Shown here piece after piece: positions 26,393 to 35,400 of a DNA stretch of 39,309 nt (position 1 is the first letter of the stretch; each line of letters starts with the position of its first letter). Origin of the DNA: Oscillospiraceae bacterium (GTDB lineage Bacteria; Bacillota_A; Clostridia; Oscillospirales; CAG-272); contig SVRU01000017.1 of assembly GCA_015064665.1 (NCBI GenBank), positions 1-39,309 on the forward strand. The letters run 5' to 3'. The notes under the pieces are model-generated. The model made no database searches, was not told the origin of the DNA, and was given only the letters and a program-made list of their open reading frames with translations. Made by a program: the position numbers and the translations under genes.

Positions 26393-26421
26393 GAATAATT
26401 ACGCAAGAACGGGATATACTA
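26393..26421 (+). promoter_or_regulatory. Candidate forespore (sigma-G/sigma-F) promoter of spoVAC-AD-AE
   Basis: GAATA (26393-26397), 17-base spacer, TATACTA (26415-26421). This fits the sigma-G pattern GHATR-N17-CATNHTA with one mismatch and differs from the sigma-A promoters elsewhere in the window. spoVA genes are known forespore genes. An inverted repeat CTTGCG/CGCAAG (26387-26407) overlaps the -35. Confidence 0.55.
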
Positions 26422-26441
26422 GATACAAAATAAGAGGATAT

Positions 26442-26457
26442 GCAAACAATTGTTTGC
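26442..26457 (+). promoter_or_regulatory. Palindrome between the ribosome site and the likely spoVAC start
   Basis: GCAAACAATTGTTTGC is a perfect 16-base palindrome lying between AGAGG (26433-26437) and ATG 26467. If folded in the mRNA it would bring the ribosome site to normal distance from ATG 26467. Confidence 0.35.
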
Positions 26458-26466
26458 GCATTTAAA

Positions 26467-26937
26467 ATGAGTGATAAAAAAATCAAAATTGAGAAAAGCT
26501 CTGACTACCGCAATATAGTAAGAAGGCACGAGCCGCGCTCACCCGTGTTAAAAAATTCCGCAATGGCGTTTCTTGTCGGCGGTTTTATATGCTTTGTGGG
26601 CGAGTGGCTTGCGTACCTTTACCGATATCTCGGTGCAGATACCGAAAAATCCTACGTTCTCGTGACCGTCACTTTTATAGTTTTGGCATCGGTCAGCACG
26701 GCTCTCGGTTTTTTTGATAAAATTGCCAGATTTGGCGGCGCGGGCACGCTTGTTCCGGTTACGGGATTTTCAAACGCGGTGACCTCATCGGCAATAGATA
26801 ACAGAAGCGAGGGCTTTATTTCCGGTGTGGGTGCAAAAATATTCACGGTTGCCGGTCCCGTAATCCTTTATTCAACTATTGCGGGAACGGTTTACGGTCT
26901 GATTTACTATATTTATAAAACGGTAATGATATTATGA
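26467..26937 (+). CDS. spoVAC: Stage V sporulation protein AC
   Basis: Membrane channel component for calcium-dipicolinate movement across the inner spore membrane; in Bacillus it behaves as a mechanosensitive channel. The 156-residue protein has a hydrophilic N-terminus, then family blocks SPVLKNSAMAFLVGGFICFV, GFFDKIARFGGAGTLVPVTG, FSNAVTSSAIDNRSEGFISG and VGAKIFTVAGPVIL, with three to four membrane helices. Two ATGs compete: 26440 is only two bases after the AGAGG site, while 26467 has a plausible SpoVAC start (MSDKKIK) but needs the palindrome at 26442-26457 folded to bring the site close. I prefer 26467. Its last codon overlaps the spoVAD start (ATGA). Confidence 0.9.
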   Translation: MSDKKIKIEKSSDYRNIVRRHEPRSPVLKNSAMAFLVGGFICFVGEWLAYLYRYLGADTEKSYVLVTVTFIVLASVSTALGFFDKIARFGGAGTLVPVTGFSNAVTSSAIDNRSEGFISGVGAKIFTVAGPVILYSTIAGTVYGLIYYIYKTVMIL

Positions 26938-27929
26938 GAAAAATAATAAATTTCGGAGAAAACTCTCCCTCTTTTTTATCATGGGCGGCGGTCGGCGGTT
27001 ACGAGGAGAGAAGAGGACCGCTCGGTGAAAATTTCGATTTTTGCGACGATAGCGACAGATTCGGTATGCCGACTTGGGAGCGGGCAGAGGGAGAGATGGG
27101 CAGAATCTCTCTTAATATTGCAATGAACAAGATTCACTATAGTCCCGATGCGATAGACGTTTTGCTCGCGGGCGATCTTGAAAATCAGTGCGTTGCCTCG
27201 TCGGGCGGACTTTATTCCTTCGGTATTCCTTATATCGGACTTTATTCGGCATGCTCTACCTGCACCGAGGCCTTGCTTCTTTTATCAACCCTTATATCAA
27301 AAACCGAAATTTCTGTCGGAGCGACGGTTACGACCTCGCATAATTCGGCGGCGGAAAGACAGTTCAGAACGCCTATTGAATACGGCGGCCAAAGAACTCC
27401 AACGGCGCAATGGACGGCTACTGCCTCGGGCGCTTTTATTCTCGGTCAAGGGGGGCGTGTTAAAATAAAAAGCGGAATGGTCGGCAAAATAGTCGACGGA
27501 CTTAATAAGGATGCCTCAAATATGGGCGCGGCAATGGCAAGGGCGGCATTCGACACATTTTATACCTATTTTTCTCTTTCGGATATTCCTCCGCGCGACT
27601 TTGATTACGTTGTTACGGGCGACCTCGGCAAAGTCGGCTCGTTTATTTTCGAGGAGCTTATGGATAAGGAAATGCCGTCTGCGGCGGTTAAGCATATTGA
27701 CTGCGGAAATCTCATTTACGATAAAAAAAGCGCCGACGTTCATTCGGGCGCTTCGGGCTGCGGCTGCTCGGCATCTGTGCTTGCATCGCATTTTCTCCCG
27801 CTTCTTGAAGAGGGGAGCATAAAAAATATTCTGTTTATGTCAACGGGCGCTCTTATGAGCCCGTCAAGCGTAATGCAGGGGGAAAATATTCTCGGTGTTG
27901 CGCCCGCCATTCATATATCAAGTGAATAA
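26934..27929 (+). CDS. spoVAD: Stage V sporulation protein AD
   Basis: Binds dipicolinic acid and works with SpoVAC and SpoVAE in its uptake into the forespore. It has a thiolase-like fold; the 331-residue length is usual. Family blocks are visible: GPLGENFDFCDDSDRFGMPT near the start, YIGLYSACSTCTEALLLLS, SHNSAAERQFRTPIEYGGQR, TPTAQWTATASGAFIL, SGASGCGCSASVLASHFLP and SPSSVMQGENILGVAPAIHI at the end. It overlaps spoVAC by four bases and is followed by spoVAE after 12 bases, so the three are translationally linked. Confidence 0.95.
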   Translation: MRKIINFGENSPSFLSWAAVGGYEERRGPLGENFDFCDDSDRFGMPTWERAEGEMGRISLNIAMNKIHYSPDAIDVLLAGDLENQCVASSGGLYSFGIPYIGLYSACSTCTEALLLLSTLISKTEISVGATVTTSHNSAAERQFRTPIEYGGQRTPTAQWTATASGAFILGQGGRVKIKSGMVGKIVDGLNKDASNMGAAMARAAFDTFYTYFSLSDIPPRDFDYVVTGDLGKVGSFIFEELMDKEMPSAAVKHIDCGNLIYDKKSADVHSGASGCGCSASVLASHFLPLLEEGSIKNILFMSTGALMSPSSVMQGENILGVAPAIHISSE

Positions 27930-27941
27930 AGGAAGAAAAGC

Positions 27942-28307
27942 ATGCTTATAAAATCACTGATTGCATTTGCTGTGGGAGGACTTTTTTGTCTTATCGCACA
28001 GATACTGATTGATAAAACCGCCCTCACCCCTGCGAAAATTTTGGTTTTTTACGTTGTTTTCGGAGTCTTCCTTGGCGGAATAGGCGTTTTTGCTCCGCTT
28101 TTTGATTTTGCAGGCTGCGGAGCGTCGATTCCGCTCGTCGGATTTGGCGGGAACGTTGCCAAGGGTGTAAAACGGGCGGTTGACGAGGTCGGGATCTACG
28201 GAGTTCTCGGCGGAGCATTCTCAGCCGCGGCAGTAGGCTGCACGGTTTCTCTGCTTATGGGATTTTTGGCGTCTCTGTTCTTTAAGGGAAAATCCAAAAG
28301 ACTTTAA
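27942..28307 (+). CDS. spoVAE: Stage V sporulation protein AE
   Basis: Small integral membrane partner of SpoVAC and SpoVAD (SpoVAE-b type). The 121-residue protein has four hydrophobic segments and the family blocks FAVGGLFCLIAQILIDKT, LTPAKILVFYVVFGVFLGGI, FAGCGASIPLVGFGG and GVLGGAFSAAAVGCTVSLL. A GGAAG site precedes the ATG. The cluster is the minimal clostridial AC-AD-AE set. It ends two bases from the convergent gene at 28310 with no hairpin between, so read-through into antisense RNA is possible. Confidence 0.93.
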   Translation: MLIKSLIAFAVGGLFCLIAQILIDKTALTPAKILVFYVVFGVFLGGIGVFAPLFDFAGCGASIPLVGFGGNVAKGVKRAVDEVGIYGVLGGAFSAAAVGCTVSLLMGFLASLFFKGKSKRL

Positions 28308-28309
28308 TT

Positions 28310-29029
28310 TTAGGAAAAGCTCAGTATTTTGATAAGAGTTTCCTTCGCCGCTTTATATGCCGACTCGTTTGAATTCTTATTCAGATGATTAGAAAAATTA
28401 AGGCTTCTTAGACATATGAGGGTATCGGGGGGAAGGGTTGAAAATCCGCCAAGCTCCGAAAAAGGACAGGAAGAGAGCAGAACCGCCATACCCGTGTCGT
28501 CATAATACTTGGCAGATGTGCCCTCGGGCGCAAATTCCGAAATATTTGAAAGCCTTTCTTCACCTTTATAATACTCGTATATATCGGGGGCAAGGAAGCA
28601 AAGAAAGTATTCGCTTGAAAGCATAATCGGACCGAGATTCGTTCTGTCCTCAAAGGCGCGGCTGTATTCGGCTTCGGAGAGGTCCTTCATCTGTTCCTCG
28701 TCGGGTATGAAAAGGTCGCGTAAAGAAACGTTGACCTCGCCGTTTTCGTCATAATCCGAAACGAAGCGCGAGAGTGTTTCTCTTGCCTTGTAGTACTCTG
28801 GGGTGTCAGCATCCTTGCTCTGACGGGAGTATGCGTGGTTGCCGGCGTAAAGAATTTGAATATCGTAGCTTTCTCTCGAGCACATCTGAAGCGTGCAGGT
28901 CGTTATAGCAAATATAAGAAAAAGCGAAATGAGTGAGTGCCATTTGTAATGATACCAGAAGTTATCAAGCCATGCGAGAAAGCCGCCTTTTGCGGCGCAA
29001 GTTTCGCCCGTGTTAAGTTTTTCGTCCAT
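28310..29029 (-). CDS. Hypothetical single-pass membrane protein (239 aa)
   Basis: Family not recognised. The protein has an aromatic cytoplasmic juxtamembrane stretch (FLAWLDNFWYHYKWHS), one transmembrane helix at about residues 31-50 (LISLFLIFAITTCTLQMC), and a roughly 190-residue domain expected outside the cell. An IQILYAGNHAYSR strand follows the helix, a pattern seen in unnamed clostridial membrane proteins. The C-terminal domain is acidic with mixed helix and strand; no catalytic motif is seen. AAAGGTG precedes the ATG. It lies 28 bases after the SGNH hydrolase gene on the same strand and is probably its operon partner. Confidence 0.65.
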   Translation of the reverse strand: MDEKLNTGETCAAKGGFLAWLDNFWYHYKWHSLISLFLIFAITTCTLQMCSRESYDIQILYAGNHAYSRQSKDADTPEYYKARETLSRFVSDYDENGEVNVSLRDLFIPDEEQMKDLSEAEYSRAFEDRTNLGPIMLSSEYFLCFLAPDIYEYYKGEERLSNISEFAPEGTSAKYYDDTGMAVLLSSCPFSELGGFSTLPPDTLICLRSLNFSNHLNKNSNESAYKAAKETLIKILSFS

Positions 29030-29057
29030 TTTATCACCTTTTTGGATTGAGATCGCT

Positions 29058-30152
29058 TTATTTTGAAATCAGTCTTTTTGCAACAGGGTATATGGCGTTT
29101 GCCATTCTGAATGCTCCAAGGTCATTCGGATGTGAGTCGTCTGCCGCGCACGAGTCCCTGTCTTCGTTTCCGAACATCGCCTCAGTCGGAATTATTCCCA
29201 CAAGCCCGTCGCCCGCAAGAAGTGCTTTTTGATAGCTGTTTTTTATCATGTCGCGTCTGCGCTCATACGTGGTGTCATAATCGTAAAAAGGTTTGTCGCA
29301 AAATATAATCGGCGTATTCGGTCTTGCGTTTCGTATTCTCTCATAAATCGAAAAATGAGGAGGCAAGACGCGATCAGGACGGTCGTCATACAGATTATAG
29401 TCGTAGGCGTAGAGCGAGGCGTCCAAAGAGCTCATGTAATCTATTATTCCGTTTTCGGCGTTGCCGCTGCCGGAAAAGCCGAGATTAACGTAATCCGCGT
29501 CAAGCATGCGCGCTAATACCGCAAGATAGTCGTTTCCGGGGCGTGAAACACACGCGCCTTGGGTTATTGAGCTGCCGTAAAAAACAATCGGCTTTTTTAT
29601 TTTGTAATCGGGAGCTTTGCTGATCACAGAGCCCTTGGATATTCCGATCTCCAAGTCTCGAACTCCGCCGTACAGCGGAAAGTAAAGCTCGCATAGGCGA
29701 GTGCCCTTGGCTGCGCCGAACAGCTTGTAAGAGGATTCAAACGTAATGCTTGAAGAAAAAGGATTTGTGAAATCGACGTTTGATATAAAGCTGTCGAATC
29801 TAGGAGAGAAACGCTGCTCAAATTTTCCGTCGGTATATAACGAGAATCCGTGAGTAAGCGTGATAGACATATTTGCGAGCGGCTTGAATGCCGGAAGCGT
29901 TGCCCTTAAGGATATAAAAGGAGAATCGGTCAAAAAGCGGATCCTTCCTCCTGAGGTGCGGTATGACAGAGAAGAAACTCCTTTGCCGACGGATTCCGCA
30001 ACCGATTTCGGAACGCGTCTGTAAAGCCCTTCGTCTTCGGCATAGAAAACACCGTGAAGCGAAAAGAAGTTCTCTTTTGCATTTAACCAATGGGTATTTT
30101 CCGGTGAAAGACCGATAGCCTCGAGCCTTGGGTCAATTTTAGCTGTTGACAT
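29058..30152 (-). CDS. SGNH/GDSL hydrolase (acetylesterase-like), cytoplasmic
   Basis: Serine esterase, probably removing acetyl or short acyl groups from carbohydrates. The 364-residue protein has an N-terminal beta-sandwich-like part (RRVPKSV, SYRTSGGRIRFLTDSPFI) and a C-terminal SGNH domain. Block I is VFYGSSITQGACVSRPGNDY with the nucleophile Ser, block II is NLGFSGSGN, and block V is DDSHPNDLG with the Asp and His. No signal peptide is present. ATG 30152 follows GGAGGTG; a TTG just before it is the only longer option. It is transcribed divergently from the DUF4838 gene and followed by a membrane protein. A role in trimming acetylated oligosaccharides is inferred. Confidence 0.82.
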   Translation of the reverse strand: MSTAKIDPRLEAIGLSPENTHWLNAKENFFSLHGVFYAEDEGLYRRVPKSVAESVGKGVSSLSYRTSGGRIRFLTDSPFISLRATLPAFKPLANMSITLTHGFSLYTDGKFEQRFSPRFDSFISNVDFTNPFSSSITFESSYKLFGAAKGTRLCELYFPLYGGVRDLEIGISKGSVISKAPDYKIKKPIVFYGSSITQGACVSRPGNDYLAVLARMLDADYVNLGFSGSGNAENGIIDYMSSLDASLYAYDYNLYDDRPDRVLPPHFSIYERIRNARPNTPIIFCDKPFYDYDTTYERRRDMIKNSYQKALLAGDGLVGIIPTEAMFGNEDRDSCAADDSHPNDLGAFRMANAIYPVAKRLISK

Positions 30153-30188
30153 CAATAAGCACCTCCGTGATTACCTTTCTAATACGGT

Positions 30189-30217
30189 ATTATATCATAA
30201 ATATGTGAATTTTTCAA
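30189..30217 (-). promoter_or_regulatory. Sigma-A promoter of the SGNH hydrolase operon
   Basis: On the minus strand TTGAAA (30212-30217), 17-base spacer, TATAAT (30189-30194). Its -35 box is 21 bases from the divergent -35 box at 30239. Confidence 0.8.
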
Positions 30218-30238
30218 TCATTAGCTAAATTAAATCGG

Positions 30239-30267
30239 TTGACTTTTGACAAGGCATTTGCTATAAT
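30239..30267 (+). promoter_or_regulatory. Sigma-A promoter of the DUF4838 gene
   Basis: TTGACT (30239-30244), 17-base spacer, TATAAT (30262-30267). An apparent TTG start at 30239 is just this -35 box. Confidence 0.8.
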
Positions 30268-30295
30268 CAATGTAAAAAGACTTTTTGGAGGGCAT

Positions 30296-32248
30296 ATGTA
30301 TAAAATTTATAAGATCACGTCTAATCCTACCGTTGATTACGCGGCAGAGGAATTAAAAAAGTATCTTCGTATGATGATGACCGATTCGGGTGAGATTTCG
30401 ATTGAATACGAACCTTCGGCAAAGGACGGCTTCAGACTCGGACTTATGTCGGATTTCGACCTTGATATGAGCGATGCGGAAAAACCCGACCTTGACGATA
30501 TCGTATACGTGGACACCGACGAAAAGGGCGGTATTATCGCGGGCTCAAACCCCGGCGCAGCTCTTATCGCGGTCTATAGATATTTAAGATTTTGCGGATG
30601 CCGTTGGATTTTCCCCGGTGTTGACGGCGAATTGATACCCGATCTTAAGGCAGTGCCCCCGGTTAAATACCGCAAGCTTGCCGACTATCGCTATCGCGGT
30701 CAGTGCAACGAGGGCGCGGAATTCCAGCAGGATATGCTTGAAACTATTGAGTTCACTCCGAAAATCGGAATGAATACCTATATGCTTGAATTTGACAACC
30801 CCTACGCCTATTACAACTCTTATTACAGCCACAAAAACAGCTCCGTAAGAGCGCCCGAAAACGTGACGCGGAAGACGGTTAAACGCTGGAAAAGGCAGTG
30901 CGAGGCCGAAATTAAAAAGCGCGGACTCCGTTTTCACGATATGGGTCACGGCTGGACCGCAGAGCCCTTTGGACTTGATTCAAGTCTTGGCTGGGTTGCC
31001 GAAAAGGAAATCGAGGTCAAGCCCGAGTTTAAGGAATGCCTTGCAATGCTTGACGGCGTGCGCAAGGTGCGCAAAAATTCGCCGCTTCTTTCAAACGTTT
31101 GCTATTCAAACCCCAAGACGAGAAGGGTCATGGCGGAATATATCGCCGATTACGCCGAGCGTCAGAACAACGTTGACTTTTTGCACATCTGGCTTGCCGA
31201 TGAGTCAAACGGCCATTGCGAATGCGATGTTTGTAAACAAAAGGTTACAGCCGATTGGTACATAATGCTTCTTAACGATATAGATGCCGAGTTTACGAGA
31301 AGAAATCTTGATTCGCATCTTGTGTTTATCGTTTATCTTGATACATTCTGGCCGCCGCTTGAGGAAAAGCTCAATAATAAAGACAGATTCACTATGCTTT
31401 ACGCGCCTATAACCCGTCTTTATACCGAAACCTACGCTGAGCCCGCGGACACCTCAAAGACTGTTCCTTACTACAGAAACAATATCAAAAAGCCGCTTGG
31501 CATGAGCGAGTGTCTCGGATATCTTGATCTTTGGAAGCGCGATTGGAAGGGTGATTGCTTCTGTTACGAGTATCACTTTATGGACTTTCAGTATTCGGAT
31601 ATCTCAAACCTCTATATGTCAAAGATTCTCTACGACGATATAGTCGCGCTTAAGAGCCACGGACTTAACGGAATAATTGAGGACGGCTCGCAGAGAAGCT
31701 ATTTTCCGACGGGCTTCCAGTTCTACGTTTACGGCGAGACCCTCTTTGACCGAAATGTTTCCTTTGAGGAGCTTAAGGAGGACTATTTCAGCCACGCATT
31801 CGGCAAAAACTATAAAAAGGTAATAGAATATCTTGAGTCCCTGCGTGATACGCTCCCCTTTGCTTACTATTTCGGCAGACAGTCTAAGGATGAATCAAAG
31901 GGAAGATATTATAATCCCGAAATGGTAGAAAACGCTAAGGCGGCTCAGAAGATAATCTCGGATTTCGCCACCGTTATTAAAGAAAATCTTGACCAGGAAG
32001 AGAGAGCGTGCGCTGTTGCATGGCAGCTTCTTGACCTTCATTCTATTCACGCAATGGGCTTTGCAAGAATGACCGAGCATCTGTGCGTCGGAAACGAGGA
32101 CGAGTCTGACAAGATAATCGGTGAGTCTATCACGAAAATGTCGGAGAAAGAGATATATTACGAGCGCTGGTACGATCATTATCTCTGTTCCCGCAGAATG
32201 ATGGGCTTCCTCAAAAACAAGAAAATCATAGATAATCTCACGGTTTAA
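30296..32248 (+). CDS. DUF4838 domain protein, glycosidase-like
   Basis: Cytoplasmic protein of 650 residues. The N-terminus (YAAEELKKYLRMM, then GGIIAGSNPGAALIAVYRYL and CGCRWIFPGVDGE) is the beta-hexosaminidase/alpha-glucuronidase N-terminal fold. The rest corresponds to DUF4838, which is TIM-barrel-like and often found in glycan-degradation loci; it includes ADESNGHCECDVCKQK with a cysteine trio and FHDMGHGW. The enzymatic activity of the family is not firmly known. ATG 30296 follows GGAGGG and lies inside a longer open frame that reaches only the promoter. It is divergent from the SGNH esterase, suggesting shared control and a joint role on acetylated sugars. No signal peptide is seen. 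Confidence 0.8.
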   Translation: MYKIYKITSNPTVDYAAEELKKYLRMMMTDSGEISIEYEPSAKDGFRLGLMSDFDLDMSDAEKPDLDDIVYVDTDEKGGIIAGSNPGAALIAVYRYLRFCGCRWIFPGVDGELIPDLKAVPPVKYRKLADYRYRGQCNEGAEFQQDMLETIEFTPKIGMNTYMLEFDNPYAYYNSYYSHKNSSVRAPENVTRKTVKRWKRQCEAEIKKRGLRFHDMGHGWTAEPFGLDSSLGWVAEKEIEVKPEFKECLAMLDGVRKVRKNSPLLSNVCYSNPKTRRVMAEYIADYAERQNNVDFLHIWLADESNGHCECDVCKQKVTADWYIMLLNDIDAEFTRRNLDSHLVFIVYLDTFWPPLEEKLNNKDRFTMLYAPITRLYTETYAEPADTSKTVPYYRNNIKKPLGMSECLGYLDLWKRDWKGDCFCYEYHFMDFQYSDISNLYMSKILYDDIVALKSHGLNGIIEDGSQRSYFPTGFQFYVYGETLFDRNVSFEELKEDYFSHAFGKNYKKVIEYLESLRDTLPFAYYFGRQSKDESKGRYYNPEMVENAKAAQKIISDFATVIKENLDQEERACAVAWQLLDLHSIHAMGFARMTEHLCVGNEDESDKIIGESITKMSEKEIYYERWYDHYLCSRRMMGFLKNKKIIDNLTV

Positions 32249-32261
32249 TATTTACAGGAGT

Positions 32262-32297
32262 GGGCAATTGCAGATATTTTGCAATTGCCCGCTTTTG
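32262..32297 (+). terminator. Terminator of the DUF4838 gene
   Basis: GGGCAATTGCA (32262-32272) pairs with TGCAATTGCCC (32280-32290), followed by GCTTTTGTT. Confidence 0.88.
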
Positions 32298-32404
32298 TTA
32301 ACTTTATCCAAAATTTTCCTCGGTATTTTTAACAGCATCTACTGTTTATATTTTACTATATTTTACGAAATTTTCTTTGTACCGCAAAAAATACCGTATT
32401 TTTG

Positions 32405-32433
32405 TAGACAAAGCGGCATTCGGTTGATATAAT
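32405..32433 (+). promoter_or_regulatory. Sigma-A promoter of the lipoprotein pair
   Basis: TAGACA (32405-32410), 17-base spacer, TATAAT (32428-32433), about 51 bases before the first lipoprotein start. The stretch between 32298 and 32404 shows nothing else. Confidence 0.65.
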
Positions 32434-32484
32434 TAAGGTGGATATACCCCGCGTAGAAAACAAAGAAGGAGGTCACAACCTAAT

Positions 32485-35400
32485 ATGAAAAACAAATTTT
32501 TAAAATTGTTTGCGCTGCTTTTTGCAACTTTGCTGCTTTTTACACTGTTCTCCTGCGGCGGATATGACGATACGCTTGACGCCGATCCTTTTGAGCAATT
32601 TAATGCAAGCATAGACGAGTTTGCGGAATCGTTCAGCGTTGAAGATGATGAAAATATGCTCTCGTCGCTTTTGGATACAAATTTTTCTGTCAGTGATATA
32701 AATTTTGATGAAAGCATTGATTATTGGATCGACGGAATCTCCGTGAAGGATGGAATTTTATACGTTGAGGGCGCGGGTGTTTTGGGAGATGATAAATTTG
32801 AAGGGAATAACTATGCCGTTCAAATTTTCGACACGGCAGCCGTGGTGTATGAGCTTTTGGGTTACGGCGCGCTGGAAACACCTATTATGCTTGGCAGTAC
32901 AACAGAGGGTGAGAAGATCGACTTTGAAGCTCTGAAGATAAAGAACGAGGATTTAGAAGAGCAAAAAGACAAAAACACATTCTCGCTTAAGACGGCTTAT
33001 AAGAATAGGGTTGGCAAGCTGATAGAATCCTTGGGCTCTGCTGAGCTGGCATACTTTTTTAAAAACACTAATATAATTGTTGATACCGATAAATACGAAA
33101 AATATAAGGAAATTGAATTCACAGCAGATCCCTTGACCTTAACTCTGTCGTTTGAGAAACTGAAGGGCGTGCAGACCTTAAAATTCGTTTTGGAGAATGA
33201 CGTTTACGATTCAGAGACCGAGCTTATAATCGAAATGAAAAAGGACGAGCACCTCGCAATACATTTGAAATCCGATGCTGAGCAAGAAATTAATTTTGAT
33301 TTATCGCTCACTAAGGTCAAATCCGATATCAGAAAAACGAAAAAATACCTGTTAGCCCTGGACCTTGAGATGTTTGCTGCCGAAAGTACCGTTGTTGTAA
33401 ATTTTGACGCCTCAGCTTATGAGGATTCATCCGGAGAGCTTTCAAAGCTTGATGCCGACGTAAATGCCGAGGTGCAGGATGAGGATATTCTTTCCGCAAG
33501 CATCAAATATGATAAAGCCTCGATGAAAAAGGCAGGTAAAGAGGGCTTGGTTGCAGAATTAACCTTATATAATTTAGATCCGAAGGACTTAATAAAAGGC
33601 GGAGCAACCCTCCTCTCCTCAAAGAAGGAGGACAATTCCTATTCATTGCGCTTAAGCGTGTTTACAGATAATTATTCCAAAAAGTCGTCAAAATACAGGT
33701 TTGCGCTCGAATTGTCCGAAAACGATGAAATCTCCGAGAGCACAGCAATAATAAACGTTCCCGCAGTGAACGTTCCCGAATTGACGGATGCAGAGAAGAA
33801 AATCATCGAAGATAGTAAAAAACTGTATACAGAGAACGCCGTTGAGCTTTTTGAAAAGGTTGAATACCTTAACGCTGAGGCTACAAAAAGATTATCGTCC
33901 GGAAGGCTTAATCCGGAAAAAGACGGATATAAAATTTACACAGAGGATGAATTAACGGGATTTTACTATCTTACCGATATAACCGTGGAGAACGGACAAT
34001 ATCAAATCGATACCCGTCCTGCAGCAGATTACAAGCTTTGGCTTCCGATTTATGCCAAGAACAACGGTGATTTTTACTCGGTTACTCCGAGTCTTGCATC
34101 CGAGGAGTTGGAAGCAATAATAAAGCAACTTGAGGAATTTGAGGAGAGCGAGGAGTTTACGTATTCCGAGCTAAACTTTAAGTCATTTGTGTATCTTGAA
34201 GAGTGCGGTTTTTATGCAATTTTGGATGGAGTATCGACACAGGGCGCAACCTTTACAAGAGATAAACCGGACCTTCGTCACGAGATTCACAAAACCGAGA
34301 ACGGATACGAGGTTCACGAATATAAAGTCCAATACAATAGTGATTGCAGAATTCAATATACCTGCAAAGACTGCAAAACTAAAAAATTGACTGTTGCTCA
34401 TCATCACGACTATGAGCATGTTAACTCAAGCCCATCCGGAGCGGACTGCGGAAAGGTTCTGATTTGTAAAAGGTGCAGCGATAGTATTTATGAGCTTTTT
34501 GATTCCGAAAACAAAAAGGTCTTGCTTCATCTGATACCTGCAACAGCGGTGGATCTCTACGATGTTGAAACCTGCGAAGAACTAGGTGGATATAAGCTCG
34601 AAAATCTCAGTACCTGTCTGTTTATTGACGATATAATCTGTGAAAATGACGGACAAACTGCGTACGTTATCGAAATTCCGCAAATTGAGGGATGCGAATA
34701 TAGGATAATCGGAGTCAATACGAAATTTGCAGACGGCGAAAATCTTCAAAAAGCAGAGCTTATTTTGCCCGAGGGCGCAGAGCTTATAATGAAAGAAGCA
34801 TTTTACGGTGCAAATCCCGAACGAATTGTTTTGCCCGATTCGACTGTATATATTGGCATGGGTGCATTTAAGACCTGCTGTGTTTCCGAATTGGTAATAG
34901 AAGATGCGCGATACATTTATTCCACTGCTTTTGAAAGCATGTCGCAATTGAAAGAAATCGTTGTCGATGCAAAATCCTTGAACTATTTTCCCGCCTTGCA
35001 TGCGTTAAATCTTGAAAAAATAGAATTTATAAATGCTCCGAAAAGCTTTGGTGGATTTTCAACCTGTAAAATAACCGAATATGAAATACCGGAGGGCGTT
35101 GAAAAGGTTTTAGAATTCAACAGAAATAAAACCTTAAGGAAATTGGTTTTGCCATCTACGGCAAAAGAGTTGCATGGATTGACTTGGTGCGATTCGCTTG
35201 AGGAACTGGTTCTTAACAACGGGCTTGAGCTTATTGCCGATCACTCGGTTTACGGATGCGATAATCTTAGCCGTATCTGGACGAAGGGCTATGGCGACCG
35301 AGTAGAAGAGGGAATTGCAATATTTCCCGAGGGATTAAAGAAAATCGAGGAGTGGTCATTTTTTATTCTTAAAAAAATTAAAGCAATAACCTTTTTGTCA

